Shown: positions 34,706 to 44,765 of the stretch, one piece after another | How the letters are laid out: the number at the start of each line of letters is the position of its first letter | How positions within the stretch are numbered: position 1 is the stretch's first letter | From: Pseudomonadota bacterium | Lineage (GTDB): Bacteria; Myxococcota; Myxococcia; Myxococcales; Myxococcaceae | Direction of reading: 5' to 3' | DNA: 64,000 nucleotides | Assembly: GCA_023423535.1 (NCBI GenBank) | Contig: JAFAFL010000106.1 | Location: forward strand, 35,476-99,475 | Notes under the pieces: generated by a model | The model's input: only the letters and a program-made list of their open reading frames with translations | The model's database searches: none | Told to the model about the DNA's origin: nothing | Made by a program: the position numbers and the translations under genes

Positions 34706-35746
34706 ATGAAGCCCGGCGAAGCGCGCGCAGTCATCTACACCCACCACGAGAACGAGGGACCGCTGCGACTGACCGCGGCCCTCCGTCGGGCGGGATTCCA
34801 TCTGGAGACGAGGCTTCGCGAGGTCCGCGAAGGAGACGAGGACGCCGCGCTGCTGGTGGTGATGGGCGGGCCGATGGCGGCGTATGACGCGGGCGAGCAC
34901 CCGTTCCTCGAGGCCGAGCGGCGGGTGATCGAGAAGCGCTTGAAGGAGCGCCGGCCAGTGCTGGGGATCTGTCTCGGCGCGCAGCTCATCGCGCAGGCCG
35001 CGGGCGCACGCGTGCACAAGGGCGAGGCGGGGATGGTCATCGGCGTGCTGCCGATCACGCTGACCGCGGAGGCCCAGGCGGACCCGCTCTTCGCCGGCTT
35101 CGAGGAGCGCTTCGAGGTTCCGCATTGGCATGGCGACACCTGGGAGCCGGTGCACGGCGCGGTGAGGCTCGCGTCGTCGGCGCGCTACCGCGAGGAGGCT
35201 TTCCGGCTGGGGAACTCGCTCGCGTTCCAGTTCCACCCGGAGCTCGACGCGGCGACGTACGAGAAGTGGCTGCGGGCGATGCCGGAGGAGCTGGAGAAGA
35301 CGGGCCGCAAGGTGGAGGACGTGCTCGCGCGCGACCTGCCGAGGCTCAAGGCCGCGGACCGCGACATGGGGCTGCTTCTTGAGCGCATCGCCGCGTTCTT
35401 CGCGCGCGAGGTCGGGGCGTCGCCGGAGGAGCGCTATCTGTTCACCGTCGAGCAATCCATGCCCCTGGAAGAACGGGGAATGGTGCTCTGGCCTGGCATC
35501 CCGCGGCGCACGCCGATCGTTCGGGTGGGTGAACGCGTGGAGCTGGTGATGCCGGACGCGGCGCGGCTCGCGGGGACGGTGCGAGGCATGGGCGCGTTCG
35601 GCGCGGAGGGCGCGTCGCTGCCGCTGCTCGTGCAGCTCGACGAGCAGGGCGCCACCATCCCCACTGGCACCGAGGTGCTCACGCGCGCGAAGCCCTTCGA
35701 GTTCGCCGGTCCGCCGCCGGAGAACGGCAAGCCGACGGTGCACTGA
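34706..35746 (+). CDS. Class I glutamine amidotransferase with extra C-terminal beta-barrel
   Basis: 346 residues. Residues 1-185 are a GMP-synthase-like GATase: oxyanion 'VVMGGPMAAYD', nucleophile Cys89 in LGICLGAQ, and His177/Glu179 in QFHPEL. The triad is complete, so glutaminase or related hydrolase activity is possible. Residues 186-240 are a helical linker. Residues about 245-346 form a separate beta-rich domain ('YLFTVEQSMPLEERGMVLWPGI', 'GERVELVMPDAARLAGTVRGM') resembling the second, beta-barrel domain of translation factors. I know of no assigned function for this combination. It starts 55 bases after the cytochrome gene. Confidence 0.8.
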   Translation: MKPGEARAVIYTHHENEGPLRLTAALRRAGFHLETRLREVREGDEDAALLVVMGGPMAAYDAGEHPFLEAERRVIEKRLKERRPVLGICLGAQLIAQAAGARVHKGEAGMVIGVLPITLTAEAQADPLFAGFEERFEVPHWHGDTWEPVHGAVRLASSARYREEAFRLGNSLAFQFHPELDAATYEKWLRAMPEELEKTGRKVEDVLARDLPRLKAADRDMGLLLERIAAFFAREVGASPEERYLFTVEQSMPLEERGMVLWPGIPRRTPIVRVGERVELVMPDAARLAGTVRGMGAFGAEGASLPLLVQLDEQGATIPTGTEVLTRAKPFEFAGPPPENGKPTVH

Positions 35747-35830
35747 AACGCGAACCTCCGCAGAGAGAGCCAGCGGGCGAGCGGCCGGCTCAGGAACGTC
35801 TGCCGGACGATTCCTACCCTTCTCCTCAGG

Positions 35831-37741
35831 ATGGGAAGCGGAACGGCGAACAGACGGGGGAGCGCCGGTGCGGTGATTCGTCGCGCGCTCGGCGCCGTCG
35901 GGCTGGGGCTGGGGTTGACGCTCAGCGGCTGCGCCTCGGACGGTCGCGCCACGCCGGAAGCGGATCGCGACATGGCCCGGGTCGGCGCCGCCGGAAGCGA
36001 GGCCGCACATCGTGCGTCCAGGCCGCGCGTGGATCTCCAGGTGCGGGAGGGCGTGGAGCGGGCGCTCAAAGAGGTGGGACAGGCCGGTGCGCTGAGTCTG
36101 GCGGTCGGCGCGAGGACGGGTGTCGGTGGCAGTGGCAACGCGGGAGACGCGTCCAGGGAGGCGGACGCGAAGGCTCAACAGCGTGACGCGCAGCTCGCTG
36201 CCCTCTCTGAGCGCCTGCCGCAGGACGTGAGCGCAGAGGTGCGGGCGCAGGTGCTCGACTTCTACTCGGCGCGCGACTGGTCGCCGGCGTGGGTCACGAG
36301 CACCGACGGTCATAAGCGTGCGCAGACGCTGCTGCAGACCGCGTGTGAGGCCGCGGCGGAGGGACTCGACGTCGGTGCGTGGAAGCTCGACGACGCGAAG
36401 GCTCGGCTGGCTTCGGTGCAGAGCGCACATGGGCCTGAAGCGGTGCCGGCCGCGGTGGAGGCGGAGCTCGCGCTGACCGCGGCGTTCCTGCGGGTCGTGG
36501 ATGACCTGCGGCACGGACAGGTGGACCCGGAGAGGGTGCGCTGGCTCATCACGGCCGAATCGGAGTCGAAGTCTTCCGGGGACGACGCGCACGCGCTCCT
36601 CGGCGAGCTCGTCGAGAAGGACGTGACGAAGCCGAAGACGGTGCTCGAGACGGTCCGTCCGGAACATCCGCAGTACGCGCGGCTGCTGGAGGCGAAGCGC
36701 GCGCTGGAGGCGGTGAAGGCGAAGGGCGGCTGGCCGCAGGTCTCGACGGGCAAGATGTTGAAGCCGGGCGATGAGGATCCGCGCGTGACGGAGCTGCGCA
36801 AGCGGCTCGCGGCATCGGGAGAGCTTGGTGAGGGCGCGGACCTCGAGTCGCCGCTGTTCGACGACGCGCTGGCCGAAGCGCTGAAGCGCTTTCAACGCAA
36901 CCGCGGACTCGAGGAGGACGGTGCGCTGGGCACCGCCACGCTCACCGCGTTGCGGGAGCCGGTGGAGAAGCAGCTGGAGCGGATCGCGGTGAACCTCGAG
37001 CGCCTGCGCTGGCTGCCGTTCGGGATTGAAGGCCGGCACCTGGTGGTGAACCTGCCGGACTACACGCTGGAGGCGAGGGACGGCGACAAGACGCTCTTCA
37101 CCAGCCCGGTGGTGGTGGGCGTGGACGACTGGCAGACGCCGATCATGGTCTCGAACATCGTGCGGCTGGAGGTGAACCCGCGGTGGACGGTGCCGCCGCG
37201 GATGACGCGCGAGAAGATCTTCCCGAAGTACCAGGCCGCGCCGGACGAGCTGCCGCAGAGCATGCGGATCATCGATCGCGAGACCGGCGACGAGGTCGAT
37301 CCCGCCGAGGTGGACTGGGAGAGCGCCGAGCCCGGGCAGTACCGCTTCGTGCAGCGCTCCGGTCCGAACAACCCGATGGGCGGCGTGAAGCTGGCGATGG
37401 ACAACCGCTTCATGATCTTCCTCCACGGCACCAACGAGCCGCAGGCCTTCGAGCAGACGAGGCGCGCGCTGAGCCATGGGTGCGTGCGCGTGAAGGCGTT
37501 GGACGAGGTGAGCCGCTTCGCGCTGCCGGACGACGAGCACGCGCGCTACGACGAAGCGAGGGAGAGCGGGCGCGAGACGACGCTGAAGCTCGAGGAGCCG
37601 CTGCCGGTGTACTTCGTGTACTTCACCGCGTGGGTGGACGAGGAGGGCACGCTGCAGCAACGCCCCGACATCTACGGCCGGGACGCGCGTACCGCGCAGG
37701 CGATGGGCGAGCGGGCGGGGTCTCCTCTCGCATGCCGGTGA
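35831..37741 (+). CDS. L,D-transpeptidase of the YcbB/LdtD type (lipoprotein)
   Basis: 636 residues. Lipoprotein signal with Cys34 (TLSGC). Scaffold domain (about 105-310), peptidoglycan-binding PG_binding_1 motif 'DDALAEALKRFQRNRGLEEDGALG' (about 340-365), then the YkuD catalytic domain with 'FLHGT' and SHGCVRV; the nucleophile is Cys551. It makes 3-3 cross-links between meso-DAP residues of peptidoglycan or attaches proteins to it, in the periplasm. The capping loop 'SGPNNPMGGVKLAM' is typical of LdtD. Length fits the long YcbB form. Followed 7 bases later by the DUF3253-DUF4385 gene. Confidence 0.93.
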   Translation: MGSGTANRRGSAGAVIRRALGAVGLGLGLTLSGCASDGRATPEADRDMARVGAAGSEAAHRASRPRVDLQVREGVERALKEVGQAGALSLAVGARTGVGGSGNAGDASREADAKAQQRDAQLAALSERLPQDVSAEVRAQVLDFYSARDWSPAWVTSTDGHKRAQTLLQTACEAAAEGLDVGAWKLDDAKARLASVQSAHGPEAVPAAVEAELALTAAFLRVVDDLRHGQVDPERVRWLITAESESKSSGDDAHALLGELVEKDVTKPKTVLETVRPEHPQYARLLEAKRALEAVKAKGGWPQVSTGKMLKPGDEDPRVTELRKRLAASGELGEGADLESPLFDDALAEALKRFQRNRGLEEDGALGTATLTALREPVEKQLERIAVNLERLRWLPFGIEGRHLVVNLPDYTLEARDGDKTLFTSPVVVGVDDWQTPIMVSNIVRLEVNPRWTVPPRMTREKIFPKYQAAPDELPQSMRIIDRETGDEVDPAEVDWESAEPGQYRFVQRSGPNNPMGGVKLAMDNRFMIFLHGTNEPQAFEQTRRALSHGCVRVKALDEVSRFALPDDEHARYDEARESGRETTLKLEEPLPVYFVYFTAWVDEEGTLQQRPDIYGRDARTAQAMGERAGSPLACR

Positions 37742-37748
37742 GCCGGAG

Positions 37749-38429
37749 ATGACGAAGCGCGCGCTGGAGAAGCGGATGCTCGCGTTGCTGGAGGAGCGAG
37801 GCACCGCCACCGCGTGTCCCTCCGAGGTCGCTCGCGCAGTCGAGCCGGACGGAGACTGGCGCGCGCTGATGCCGGAGGTGCGCGAGGCCGCGGCGAGGCT
37901 CCGAGAGAAGGGACTGGTGGAGGCCTACCAGCAAGGGCGTCCGGTCGATCCGCTCGCGGCGAAGGGACCGATAAGGCTTCGGGCGGTGAGGGCCGCGGCG
38001 CTCGACTACCGCAGGCATCCGGACCGCTACCGCATCGGCCGCGGCGAAGAGGGCGTGCTCACGGTGGAGCCCTACAAGAGCGAGCTGTTGCCGCTGTGGC
38101 GCTTTCGCACCGCGGCTGTCGCGGAGAGCTCTGCGCGTGCGTTGCGCGAACGCTTCGAGAAGTACGCCGCCGAAGGCGACTTCGTCGGCATGGACATGGC
38201 GCGCAAGTACCTGCAGATGGGCTGGACCCGCGCGCGGCGCTACGCGAACCACAAGGGCGGGCGGAAGTGGGCGAAGGGCGAGGTGCGCACGGTGCTTCCG
38301 CTCGAGCACGACGAGGAGAAGGCGCGCGCGGCGGCGATCTTCAAGCGGGTGTACGACGAGGTGCGCGCGGATCCCCGCTACCTCAAGGCGCGCGAGCGGC
38401 ACGCCCAGAAGCACGTCGCTGGGAAGTGA
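37749..38429 (+). CDS. Fusion of DUF3253 and DUF4385
   Basis: 226 residues. N-terminal 1-80: 'ALEKRMLALLEERG...CPSEVARAVEPDGDWRALMPEVREAAARLREKGLVEAY' is the winged-helix-like DUF3253. C-terminal 85-220: 'YRRHPDRYRIGRGEEGVLTVEPYKSELLPLWRF' and 'GDFVGMDMARKYLQMGWTRARRYANHKGG' are the defining blocks of DUF4385. Both are usually separate cytoplasmic proteins of unknown function. The stop is adjacent, without a gap, to the convergent M15 gene. DUF3253 looks DNA-binding; DUF4385 function is unknown. Confidence 0.85.
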   Translation: MTKRALEKRMLALLEERGTATACPSEVARAVEPDGDWRALMPEVREAAARLREKGLVEAYQQGRPVDPLAAKGPIRLRAVRAAALDYRRHPDRYRIGRGEEGVLTVEPYKSELLPLWRFRTAAVAESSARALRERFEKYAAEGDFVGMDMARKYLQMGWTRARRYANHKGGRKWAKGEVRTVLPLEHDEEKARAAAIFKRVYDEVRADPRYLKARERHAQKHVAGK

Positions 38430-39518
38430 CTACCGCAGCGACCAGCGCGCCTGCGTCCCGCGCACGTCCACGTGAGTGAACGGCCCGCGGTGCGGCCTCG
38501 ACTTGTAGATCCCAGCGCCGCCGGCGAGCTCCGGGTACTTCTCCTCCACGCGGGTGCTGATGCGCGCGAGAAACTCGGCGTCGTAGTCGTCGCGGCGGCC
38601 GTCGCGGTTGAGGTCGTCCATGTAGCCGTCGCCGTCGTCGTCCACCCAGATGTCGGCGGCGTCGCCGTAGGTGTGGCGGCTGAACTTCGCGCGGCCCCTG
38701 CCACCAGGCCCGTTGTACTGCGGCGTGCGGTAGCCGCTCATCACGTGGACGCGGCGCGCGGGGATGCCCTCGGCGCGGAGCTCGTCGATGATCAGCTCCA
38801 GCTTGTCGAGCAGCCGCGCATCGAGCGGGATGTACTTCGGCCACACGCGCTTCTGGTCCTTTGTGAGGAACTGCCCGAGCGTGAAGTGCTCGGACACCTG
38901 CAGCGACGCGAGCCGCTTCGGCACCTCCACGAAGCGCTCCGGCGCGGCGTACTCTCCCGTGCGCGTGCGGCCCGGGTGACGACCGATGTGGTAGCCGTTG
39001 AGGTGGGTGCGGTCGTTGGCGAAGTGCGTGCGCGTGATGACCGGGATGCCCACCGCGCGGAACTTCGGCGCGCGCTTGCCGGTCGTCTTCTCCGCCACCT
39101 CCAGCCGGTACGCGCCCACCGTCGGCGGCGTGACGACCTCCGGAGCCTCGACCGACAGCTCACCCTGCGCCGAGACCTTGCGCGTGACGAGCTCCACCCA
39201 GCGGTAGCGCGCGTTCTCCGGCGTGCCCGGCGGCGGGAGGACCTTCATCCCCGGCTCGCCGAGCGCCACCTGCACGCGCCCGCTGCGGCCCCTCCACCAG
39301 AAGGACTGCGCTTCCTCCTGTGCGACCTTCGCGACCGTCGACTCCGGCTGGGGAACGGCGGCGGGCGCTTCGCTCACCTGCTCGATCACGTCCTCGGCGG
39401 AGGGGCTGGCGGGCTGTGGCTTCGCATCGGAGGACGCCGCCTGGCCGACACTGACTGCCCCGACCGTGCCGCACACCGCCAGAACACACGCTGCGCCGAA
39501 GAGAGAACGTGAAAACAT
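38430..39518 (-). CDS. M15-type D-Ala-D-Ala carboxypeptidase-like exported protein
   Basis: 362 residues. Signal peptide 1-28 (cleavage near QA-ASS), a Pro/Glu-rich linker, a beta domain, then the M15/DUF882 zinc peptidase: 'MSGYRTPQYN', 'FSRHTYGDAADI' (zinc His and Asp) and 'GPFTHVDVRG' (His). Between the zinc blocks lies an acidic Asp-rich insertion, DDDGDGYMDDLNRDGRRDD, resembling calcium-binding loops. It likely trims peptidoglycan peptides in the periplasm. Divergent from the flavoprotein gene with a 64-base gap; functionally related to the L,D-transpeptidase two genes away on the other strand. Confidence 0.85.
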   Translation of the reverse strand: MFSRSLFGAACVLAVCGTVGAVSVGQAASSDAKPQPASPSAEDVIEQVSEAPAAVPQPESTVAKVAQEEAQSFWWRGRSGRVQVALGEPGMKVLPPPGTPENARYRWVELVTRKVSAQGELSVEAPEVVTPPTVGAYRLEVAEKTTGKRAPKFRAVGIPVITRTHFANDRTHLNGYHIGRHPGRTRTGEYAAPERFVEVPKRLASLQVSEHFTLGQFLTKDQKRVWPKYIPLDARLLDKLELIIDELRAEGIPARRVHVMSGYRTPQYNGPGGRGRAKFSRHTYGDAADIWVDDDGDGYMDDLNRDGRRDDYDAEFLARISTRVEEKYPELAGGAGIYKSRPHRGPFTHVDVRGTQARWSLR

Positions 39519-39582
39519 GCGGGTCTCTCACAGCCGAACCCGCGCAGGTATTCCGGCGCGGGCCGCACCGATCGAGCTCACG

Positions 39583-40983
<1,401 letters not shown>

Positions 40984-41282
40984 GACTGGCCGTTCCGCGC
41001 GGCCCGGTTATGATGCCGAAGCCGTGTTCACCAACGTTACCGCGACAGCATTCGTCTTCCCTCCGCGCCCTGATGCGCGACGGGTGACGCTCGTCCGCGG
41101 TCGGGTGACCGCCGGGCTCCGCTAGACGCCGCGCTCCCCGACTTCGTTGTTCTCGGGAGCCCGGCGCGCCGGCCTTCCGTCCCCAGTCCGTCGTCTCTTC
41201 CGCTTCAGCCTCACTAGATTTCCCTTGTCCCCCGGCGCGGCGAAGGTCGCGTCTGTTCCACCCTCACGCACAGGTCGCTGCC
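40984..41282. other. 299-base intergenic region
   Basis: No gene, RNA or strong terminator seen. It contains two near copies of CGGGTGAC (41078-41085 and 41102-41109) and several short GC-rich palindromes such as GGCGCGCCGG. It separates the flavoprotein gene from rnk and presumably carries the rnk promoter and leader. Confidence 0.5.
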
Positions 41283-41717
41283 ATGAACACGTCCCCCACC
41301 ACTCCCACCACTACTGACACCGAAACCCTTCCCCCCATCGTCGTGGCCCGCGAGGACTTCGACCGGCTGCAGCGGGTGCTCGAGCAGCACGGGGACGGCC
41401 GTCTCGCCGCGATCGTGGAGGTGCTGGACGCGGAGCTGTCGCGCGCGAAGCTCGTGCCCCGGCGCCAGCTGCCGCCGGACGTGGTGGCGATGGAGAGCAC
41501 GGTCGTGTTTGCGGACGCAGAGACCGGCGCGCAGCGGGAGCTCGTCCTCTGCTGGCCCGGCGACGCGCGCGGAGCGGACGGACGCATCAGCATCCTCTCG
41601 CCCATCGGCTCGGCGCTGATCGGCCTGCGCGTGGGTCAGAGCATCGACTGGCCGGTGCACGGTGGCGGCAAGCGCCGGCTGACCATCCTGGAGGTCCGCA
41701 GGGCGGAGGCTGCGTGA
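41283..41717 (+). CDS. rnk: Rnk-like nucleoside diphosphate kinase regulator (GreA/GreB C-terminal family)
   Basis: 144 residues. A disordered Thr/Pro tail (1-20), a short coiled-coil (about 20-60, 'DFDRLQRVLEQHGDGRLAAIVEVLDAELSRA'), then the GreA/GreB C-terminal FKBP-like domain with 'ARGADGRISILSPIGSALIGLRVGQSIDWPVHGGGKRRLTILEV'. Rnk proteins bind RNA polymerase near the secondary channel; the coiled-coil is too short to stimulate RNA cleavage as GreA does. Its stop overlaps the next gene in GTGA, so the two are coupled. Confidence 0.88.
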   Translation: MNTSPTTPTTTDTETLPPIVVAREDFDRLQRVLEQHGDGRLAAIVEVLDAELSRAKLVPRRQLPPDVVAMESTVVFADAETGAQRELVLCWPGDARGADGRISILSPIGSALIGLRVGQSIDWPVHGGGKRRLTILEVRRAEAA

Positions 41718-41944
41718 GCGGCAACGCCGAGCGCATGGACCGGTGGCAGAACCTCGTGAACGCCGCCTTCCTGCTCGACGAAGCGAAAGACGGCGCAGGT
41801 CCGGTCCGCGTGGAGCGGGCGCGCGCCGCGTTGGAGAACGTGCTCGAGGTCTTCCCCGGATCGCTCGATCCGGTGGACGACTTCGAGGCCTGGGCGGTGC
41901 GGCGCCTCGCGTTGGCGCTGCACCGCACCCTGCAGGAGAGCTGA
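41714..41944 (+). CDS. Small hypothetical protein coupled to rnk
   Basis: 76 residues from GTG 41714, overlapping the rnk stop by 4 bases. Mostly helical, with a leucine-rich C-terminus: 'NLVNAAFLLDEAKDG', 'ARAALENVLEVFPGSL', 'WAVRRLALALHRTL'. No motif recognised. Probably co-translated with Rnk. Convergent with the ATP-grasp gene, 7 bases away. Confidence 0.6.
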   Translation: MSGNAERMDRWQNLVNAAFLLDEAKDGAGPVRVERARAALENVLEVFPGSLDPVDDFEAWAVRRLALALHRTLQES

Positions 41945-41951
41945 GCGCGCC

Positions 41952-42941
41952 CTACGCGGCCTGCACGCCGCCAGCGCCGGCCTTCGCCCGGTCGATCTGG
42001 TGGACGAGGTAGTCCACCACGCGCTCGAACGGATCGAACCCGAACGCCTCCGCGATCGACGGCCGCAGGTTCGAGTTGGCATTGATGTCGTAGAAGATGC
42101 GACGTCCGTCCGCGGCCTCGAGGTACTCGAGTCCACCCACGTCCAGCCCCGCGGCCTTGAAGAGCCTGCGCCCCTCGGCGACGGCCTCCGGCGGGACCTC
42201 CGGGTACGGGTAGAACTCCACCGGCTTCGTCGGCACCGCGGGGATGGCGCAGTGGCTCTCCTCGCCCTCTCCTTCCGGATTGCAGACCGGCGCGGGGCAG
42301 AGGTTGAAGCGCCCGTGCGAGACGACCCGCATCGCGTAGAGCAATTCGCCGCCGAGGAACTCCATGCGGACGATCCCCTGCTCCGGAGGCGTGGGGAAGT
42401 ACTCCTGCAACAGCAGCAGGTTGTCCGGGAGCCAGAGATCCGGCTGCGCCTTCAGCAGCGTGCGCACCTCCTCCACCGACTCGACCAGATGAATGCGCGC
42501 GCCGGAGCCGCCCTGCTCCGGCTTCAGCAGCGCGGGGAAGCGGAGCAACTCCGCCGGCACGCGCGCGAGCGCCTCCACGTCGTTGAACACCCAGGACCTC
42601 GGGCAGGCGATCCCATGCGCGTGCATCAGCGCCGCCTGCGCGCTCTTGCTCAGCTCCAGCGCGAACGCCTGCGTTCCGTTGAGCACCTTCGCGCCGCGCA
42701 GCTCCAGCGCCCGCATCAGCGACATGGCGTAGGGCACCGCGCGCGCGTTGCCGCGGACGTACGCCGAGGGCGAGGCCTGGTTGAAGTAGAGGTCCGCGGC
42801 AGGCACCGCGCTGTCCGCAAAGGCGGCGCTCTTGAGGTCGAGCGGCTCGAACGAGACGCCGCGCCTCTTCAGCGCGTTGAACAGCGGCTCCTGCCAGAGC
42901 GGGTGCTCGTGGATGACGATGAGGTCGGGTCGAGTGGACAC
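41952..42941 (-). CDS. ATP-grasp protein of the RimK type
   Basis: 329 residues. N-terminal pre-ATP-grasp domain, then ATP-grasp signatures: 'RFPALLKPEQGGSGARIHLV' (about 144-163, nucleotide Lys and Gly loop), 'NLLLLQEYFPTP', and 'IFYDINANSNLRPSI' (about 285-299), which carries the metal-binding Asp/Asn. Such enzymes ligate an amino acid or peptide to a carboxylate with ATP. The sequence resembles RimK/glutathione synthetase-like enzymes, but the substrate is unknown and there are no biosynthetic neighbours. Cytoplasmic. Stands alone on the minus strand between rnk and serA. Confidence 0.85.
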   Translation of the reverse strand: MSTRPDLIVIHEHPLWQEPLFNALKRRGVSFEPLDLKSAAFADSAVPAADLYFNQASPSAYVRGNARAVPYAMSLMRALELRGAKVLNGTQAFALELSKSAQAALMHAHGIACPRSWVFNDVEALARVPAELLRFPALLKPEQGGSGARIHLVESVEEVRTLLKAQPDLWLPDNLLLLQEYFPTPPEQGIVRMEFLGGELLYAMRVVSHGRFNLCPAPVCNPEGEGEESHCAIPAVPTKPVEFYPYPEVPPEAVAEGRRLFKAAGLDVGGLEYLEAADGRRIFYDINANSNLRPSIAEAFGFDPFERVVDYLVHQIDRAKAGAGGVQAA

Positions 42942-42999
42942 GCCCCGAGCCTAGACCACAGCGGGCGAGACTCGGCCAGCCCGCTGCTGCGTCCGCGCC

Positions 43000-43227
43000 T
43001 CAGTCCTCACCTTCGCGGATGTCCGATCGGTTGGGGACCGGGGAGCCACGCACCCCACCCGCGAAGCTCGGCGGCCCCGCGTCGATGGAGATGTCCTCTC
43101 CGCCCTCCACGTCCGCATGGCGGATCACGCCGGCGTCCTCGTCCGCCGCGCCCTCGAGCCCGGTCGAGGCGGGCTCGCGATGCTTTAGCTCTTCCAGCTC
43201 TTCGCGTTCGTCTTTCGGCTCAGCCAT
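43000..43227 (-). CDS. Small acidic hypothetical protein
   Basis: 75 residues from ATG 43227, highly acidic and Glu/Asp-rich ('EPKDEREELEELKHREP', 'ADEDAGVIRHADVEGGEDISI'), likely disordered. No family recognised. It lies between serA and the ATP-grasp gene on the same strand, with 62 bases to serA. Coding is uncertain because the ribosome binding site is weak. Confidence 0.5.
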   Translation of the reverse strand: MAEPKDEREELEELKHREPASTGLEGAADEDAGVIRHADVEGGEDISIDAGPPSFAGGVRGSPVPNRSDIREGED

Positions 43228-43289
43228 GCCCCAACGGTGCGCACGCTCGACGGTGAAAGCGCTCCGCGGCCGCTTGCCCGCAGAGAGCG

Positions 43290-44540
43290 CTAGGAGACGA
43301 CGCGCGTCTTGATGTCGGTTCCGAGCGCGGCGATGCGGTCCGCCACCGGCTGCGACACGTTCTGATCGAGATCCATGATCAGGTAGCCCACGTTCGGATC
43401 GGTGGAGAGCACCTGCGCGTGGATGTTCGCGTTGAGGTCCGAGACGATCTGGTTGATGTCCCTCAGCACGCCCGGGACGTTGCGGTGCACGTTGAGGATG
43501 CGGTGGGTGTTCGCGATGAGCGGCATCTCCACCTGCGGGAAGTTCACCGCGCCGGTGGTCGCACCGGCCTTCATGTAGCGCGAGAGGCTGGTGGCGACCT
43601 CGCGGCCGATGGCCTCCTGCGCCTCCTCCGTCGAGCCGCCGATGTGCGGCGTGAGCACCACGTTCTCCAGCCCGCGCAGCTCGGTCTCGAAGGTGTCGGT
43701 GTTGCCCTCCGGCTCCTCCGGATACACGTCCACCGCGGCGCCGGACACGTGCCCGGTCTTCAGCGCCTCCGCCAGCGCATGGATGTCCACCACCGAGCCG
43801 CGGCTGGCGTTGATGAGCCCCGCGCCGCGCTTCATCCGCGCGAACTGCGCCGCGCCGATCATCCACTCCGTCTGCGGCGTGGCCGGCACGTGCAGGGTGA
43901 CGAAGTCCGAGATGGTGAGCAGCTCGTCGAGCGTGGGCACCGACCGGTTGTTCCCGAGCGGCAGCTTCGTGGCCACGTCGTAGAAGACGACGCGCATGCC
44001 CATCGCCTCGGCGAGCACGCCCACCTGCGAGCCGATGTGGCCGTAACCCACGATGCCCAGCGTCTTGCCGCGCACCTCGTGGCTGCCCGCGGCGACCTTC
44101 CGCCACTTCCCGTCGTGCATCTCGCGCACGCGATCCGCGAGGTGCCGCGTGAGCATGATGATCTCCGCGATCACCAGCTCCGCCACGCTGCGCGTGTTGC
44201 TGAACGGCGCGTTGAAGACCGGCACGCCGTGGGTGTTCGCCGTGCGCAGCTCCACCTGGTTGGTGCCGATGCAGAAGCAGCCCACCGCGAGCAGGCTGTC
44301 CGCCGCCTCGAGCACGTCCGCGGTCACGTGGGTCTTGCTGCGGATGCCGAGCAGGTGCACGCCCGCCAGCCGCTCCTTCAGCTCCTCGGGCTTCAGCGCG
44401 CCCTTGAGGTTCTCGACCTGGAAGCCCTCCTGCTCGAAGAGCGCGGTCGCGGACGGGTGGATGTTCTCGAGAAGCAGGACCCGCGGCGGACCAATGAGGC
44501 GGACCGGCTCGGTGGGAGAAGGAAAGCCAGGCTGGGTCAT
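43290..44540 (-). CDS. serA: D-3-phosphoglycerate dehydrogenase SerA
   Basis: 416 residues from ATG 44540 (a TTG 13 codons upstream is in frame but less likely). The chain matches the short E. coli-type SerA: 'VGCFCIGTNQVEL', 'PVFNAPFSNTRSVAELVIAEIIM', Rossmann 'LGIVGYGHIGSQVG', catalytic Arg in 'INASRGSVVD', 'VLTPHIGGSTEEAQ', and a C-terminal ACT domain ('RNVPGVLRDINQIVSDLNANI', 'GYLIMDLD') for serine feedback. It oxidises 3-phosphoglycerate, the first step of serine synthesis, and the E. coli type also reduces 2-oxoglutarate. Single gene. On the minus strand TTGACT at 44579 may be a -35 element, with a weak -10. Confidence 0.95.
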   Translation of the reverse strand: MTQPGFPSPTEPVRLIGPPRVLLLENIHPSATALFEQEGFQVENLKGALKPEELKERLAGVHLLGIRSKTHVTADVLEAADSLLAVGCFCIGTNQVELRTANTHGVPVFNAPFSNTRSVAELVIAEIIMLTRHLADRVREMHDGKWRKVAAGSHEVRGKTLGIVGYGHIGSQVGVLAEAMGMRVVFYDVATKLPLGNNRSVPTLDELLTISDFVTLHVPATPQTEWMIGAAQFARMKRGAGLINASRGSVVDIHALAEALKTGHVSGAAVDVYPEEPEGNTDTFETELRGLENVVLTPHIGGSTEEAQEAIGREVATSLSRYMKAGATTGAVNFPQVEMPLIANTHRILNVHRNVPGVLRDINQIVSDLNANIHAQVLSTDPNVGYLIMDLDQNVSQPVADRIAALGTDIKTRVVS

Positions 44541-44645
44541 GACGCGCTTGGCCGTAATCCCCGCACTCTGGAGAGTCAAGCGTGGAGGCGGCGCCGGTCA
44601 GCCCGGTTGTTGTCCCCTCCTCGCGCCGTGCAGACGTTGATCGAC

Positions 44646-44747
44646 ATGGAGTGGCTCATCGTGGCCATAGCCGCCGGCGCTGCGATCGCGTTCGGCTGGA
44701 TCTTCGGTGGCCACCGCCTGCCGCCGCCCGGTTACCCGTGGTGGTGA
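44646..44747 (+). CDS. Possible 33-residue single-pass membrane protein
   Basis: ATG 44646 opens MEWLIVAIAAGAAIAFGWIFGG followed by HRLPPPGYPWW. It is one hydrophobic helix and a Pro/Trp end typical of small membrane proteins. It lies in the gap between the divergently placed serA and the convergent exported protein. No good ribosome binding site and no known homologue, so coding is tentative. Confidence 0.35.
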   Translation: MEWLIVAIAAGAAIAFGWIFGGHRLPPPGYPWW

Positions 44748-44765
44748 GCGACCACAGAAGCGCCT

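Noticed and set aside
39223..39582. Upstream extension of the flavoprotein frame
   Set aside because: It crosses the start of the divergent M15 gene and has no family similarity; the ATG at 39583 fits the known N-terminus.
44741..44755. Hairpin GTGGT-GAGCG-ACCAC near the end of the small membrane frame
   Set aside because: The stem is 5 bases with no T-run after it, so it is unlikely to terminate transcription.
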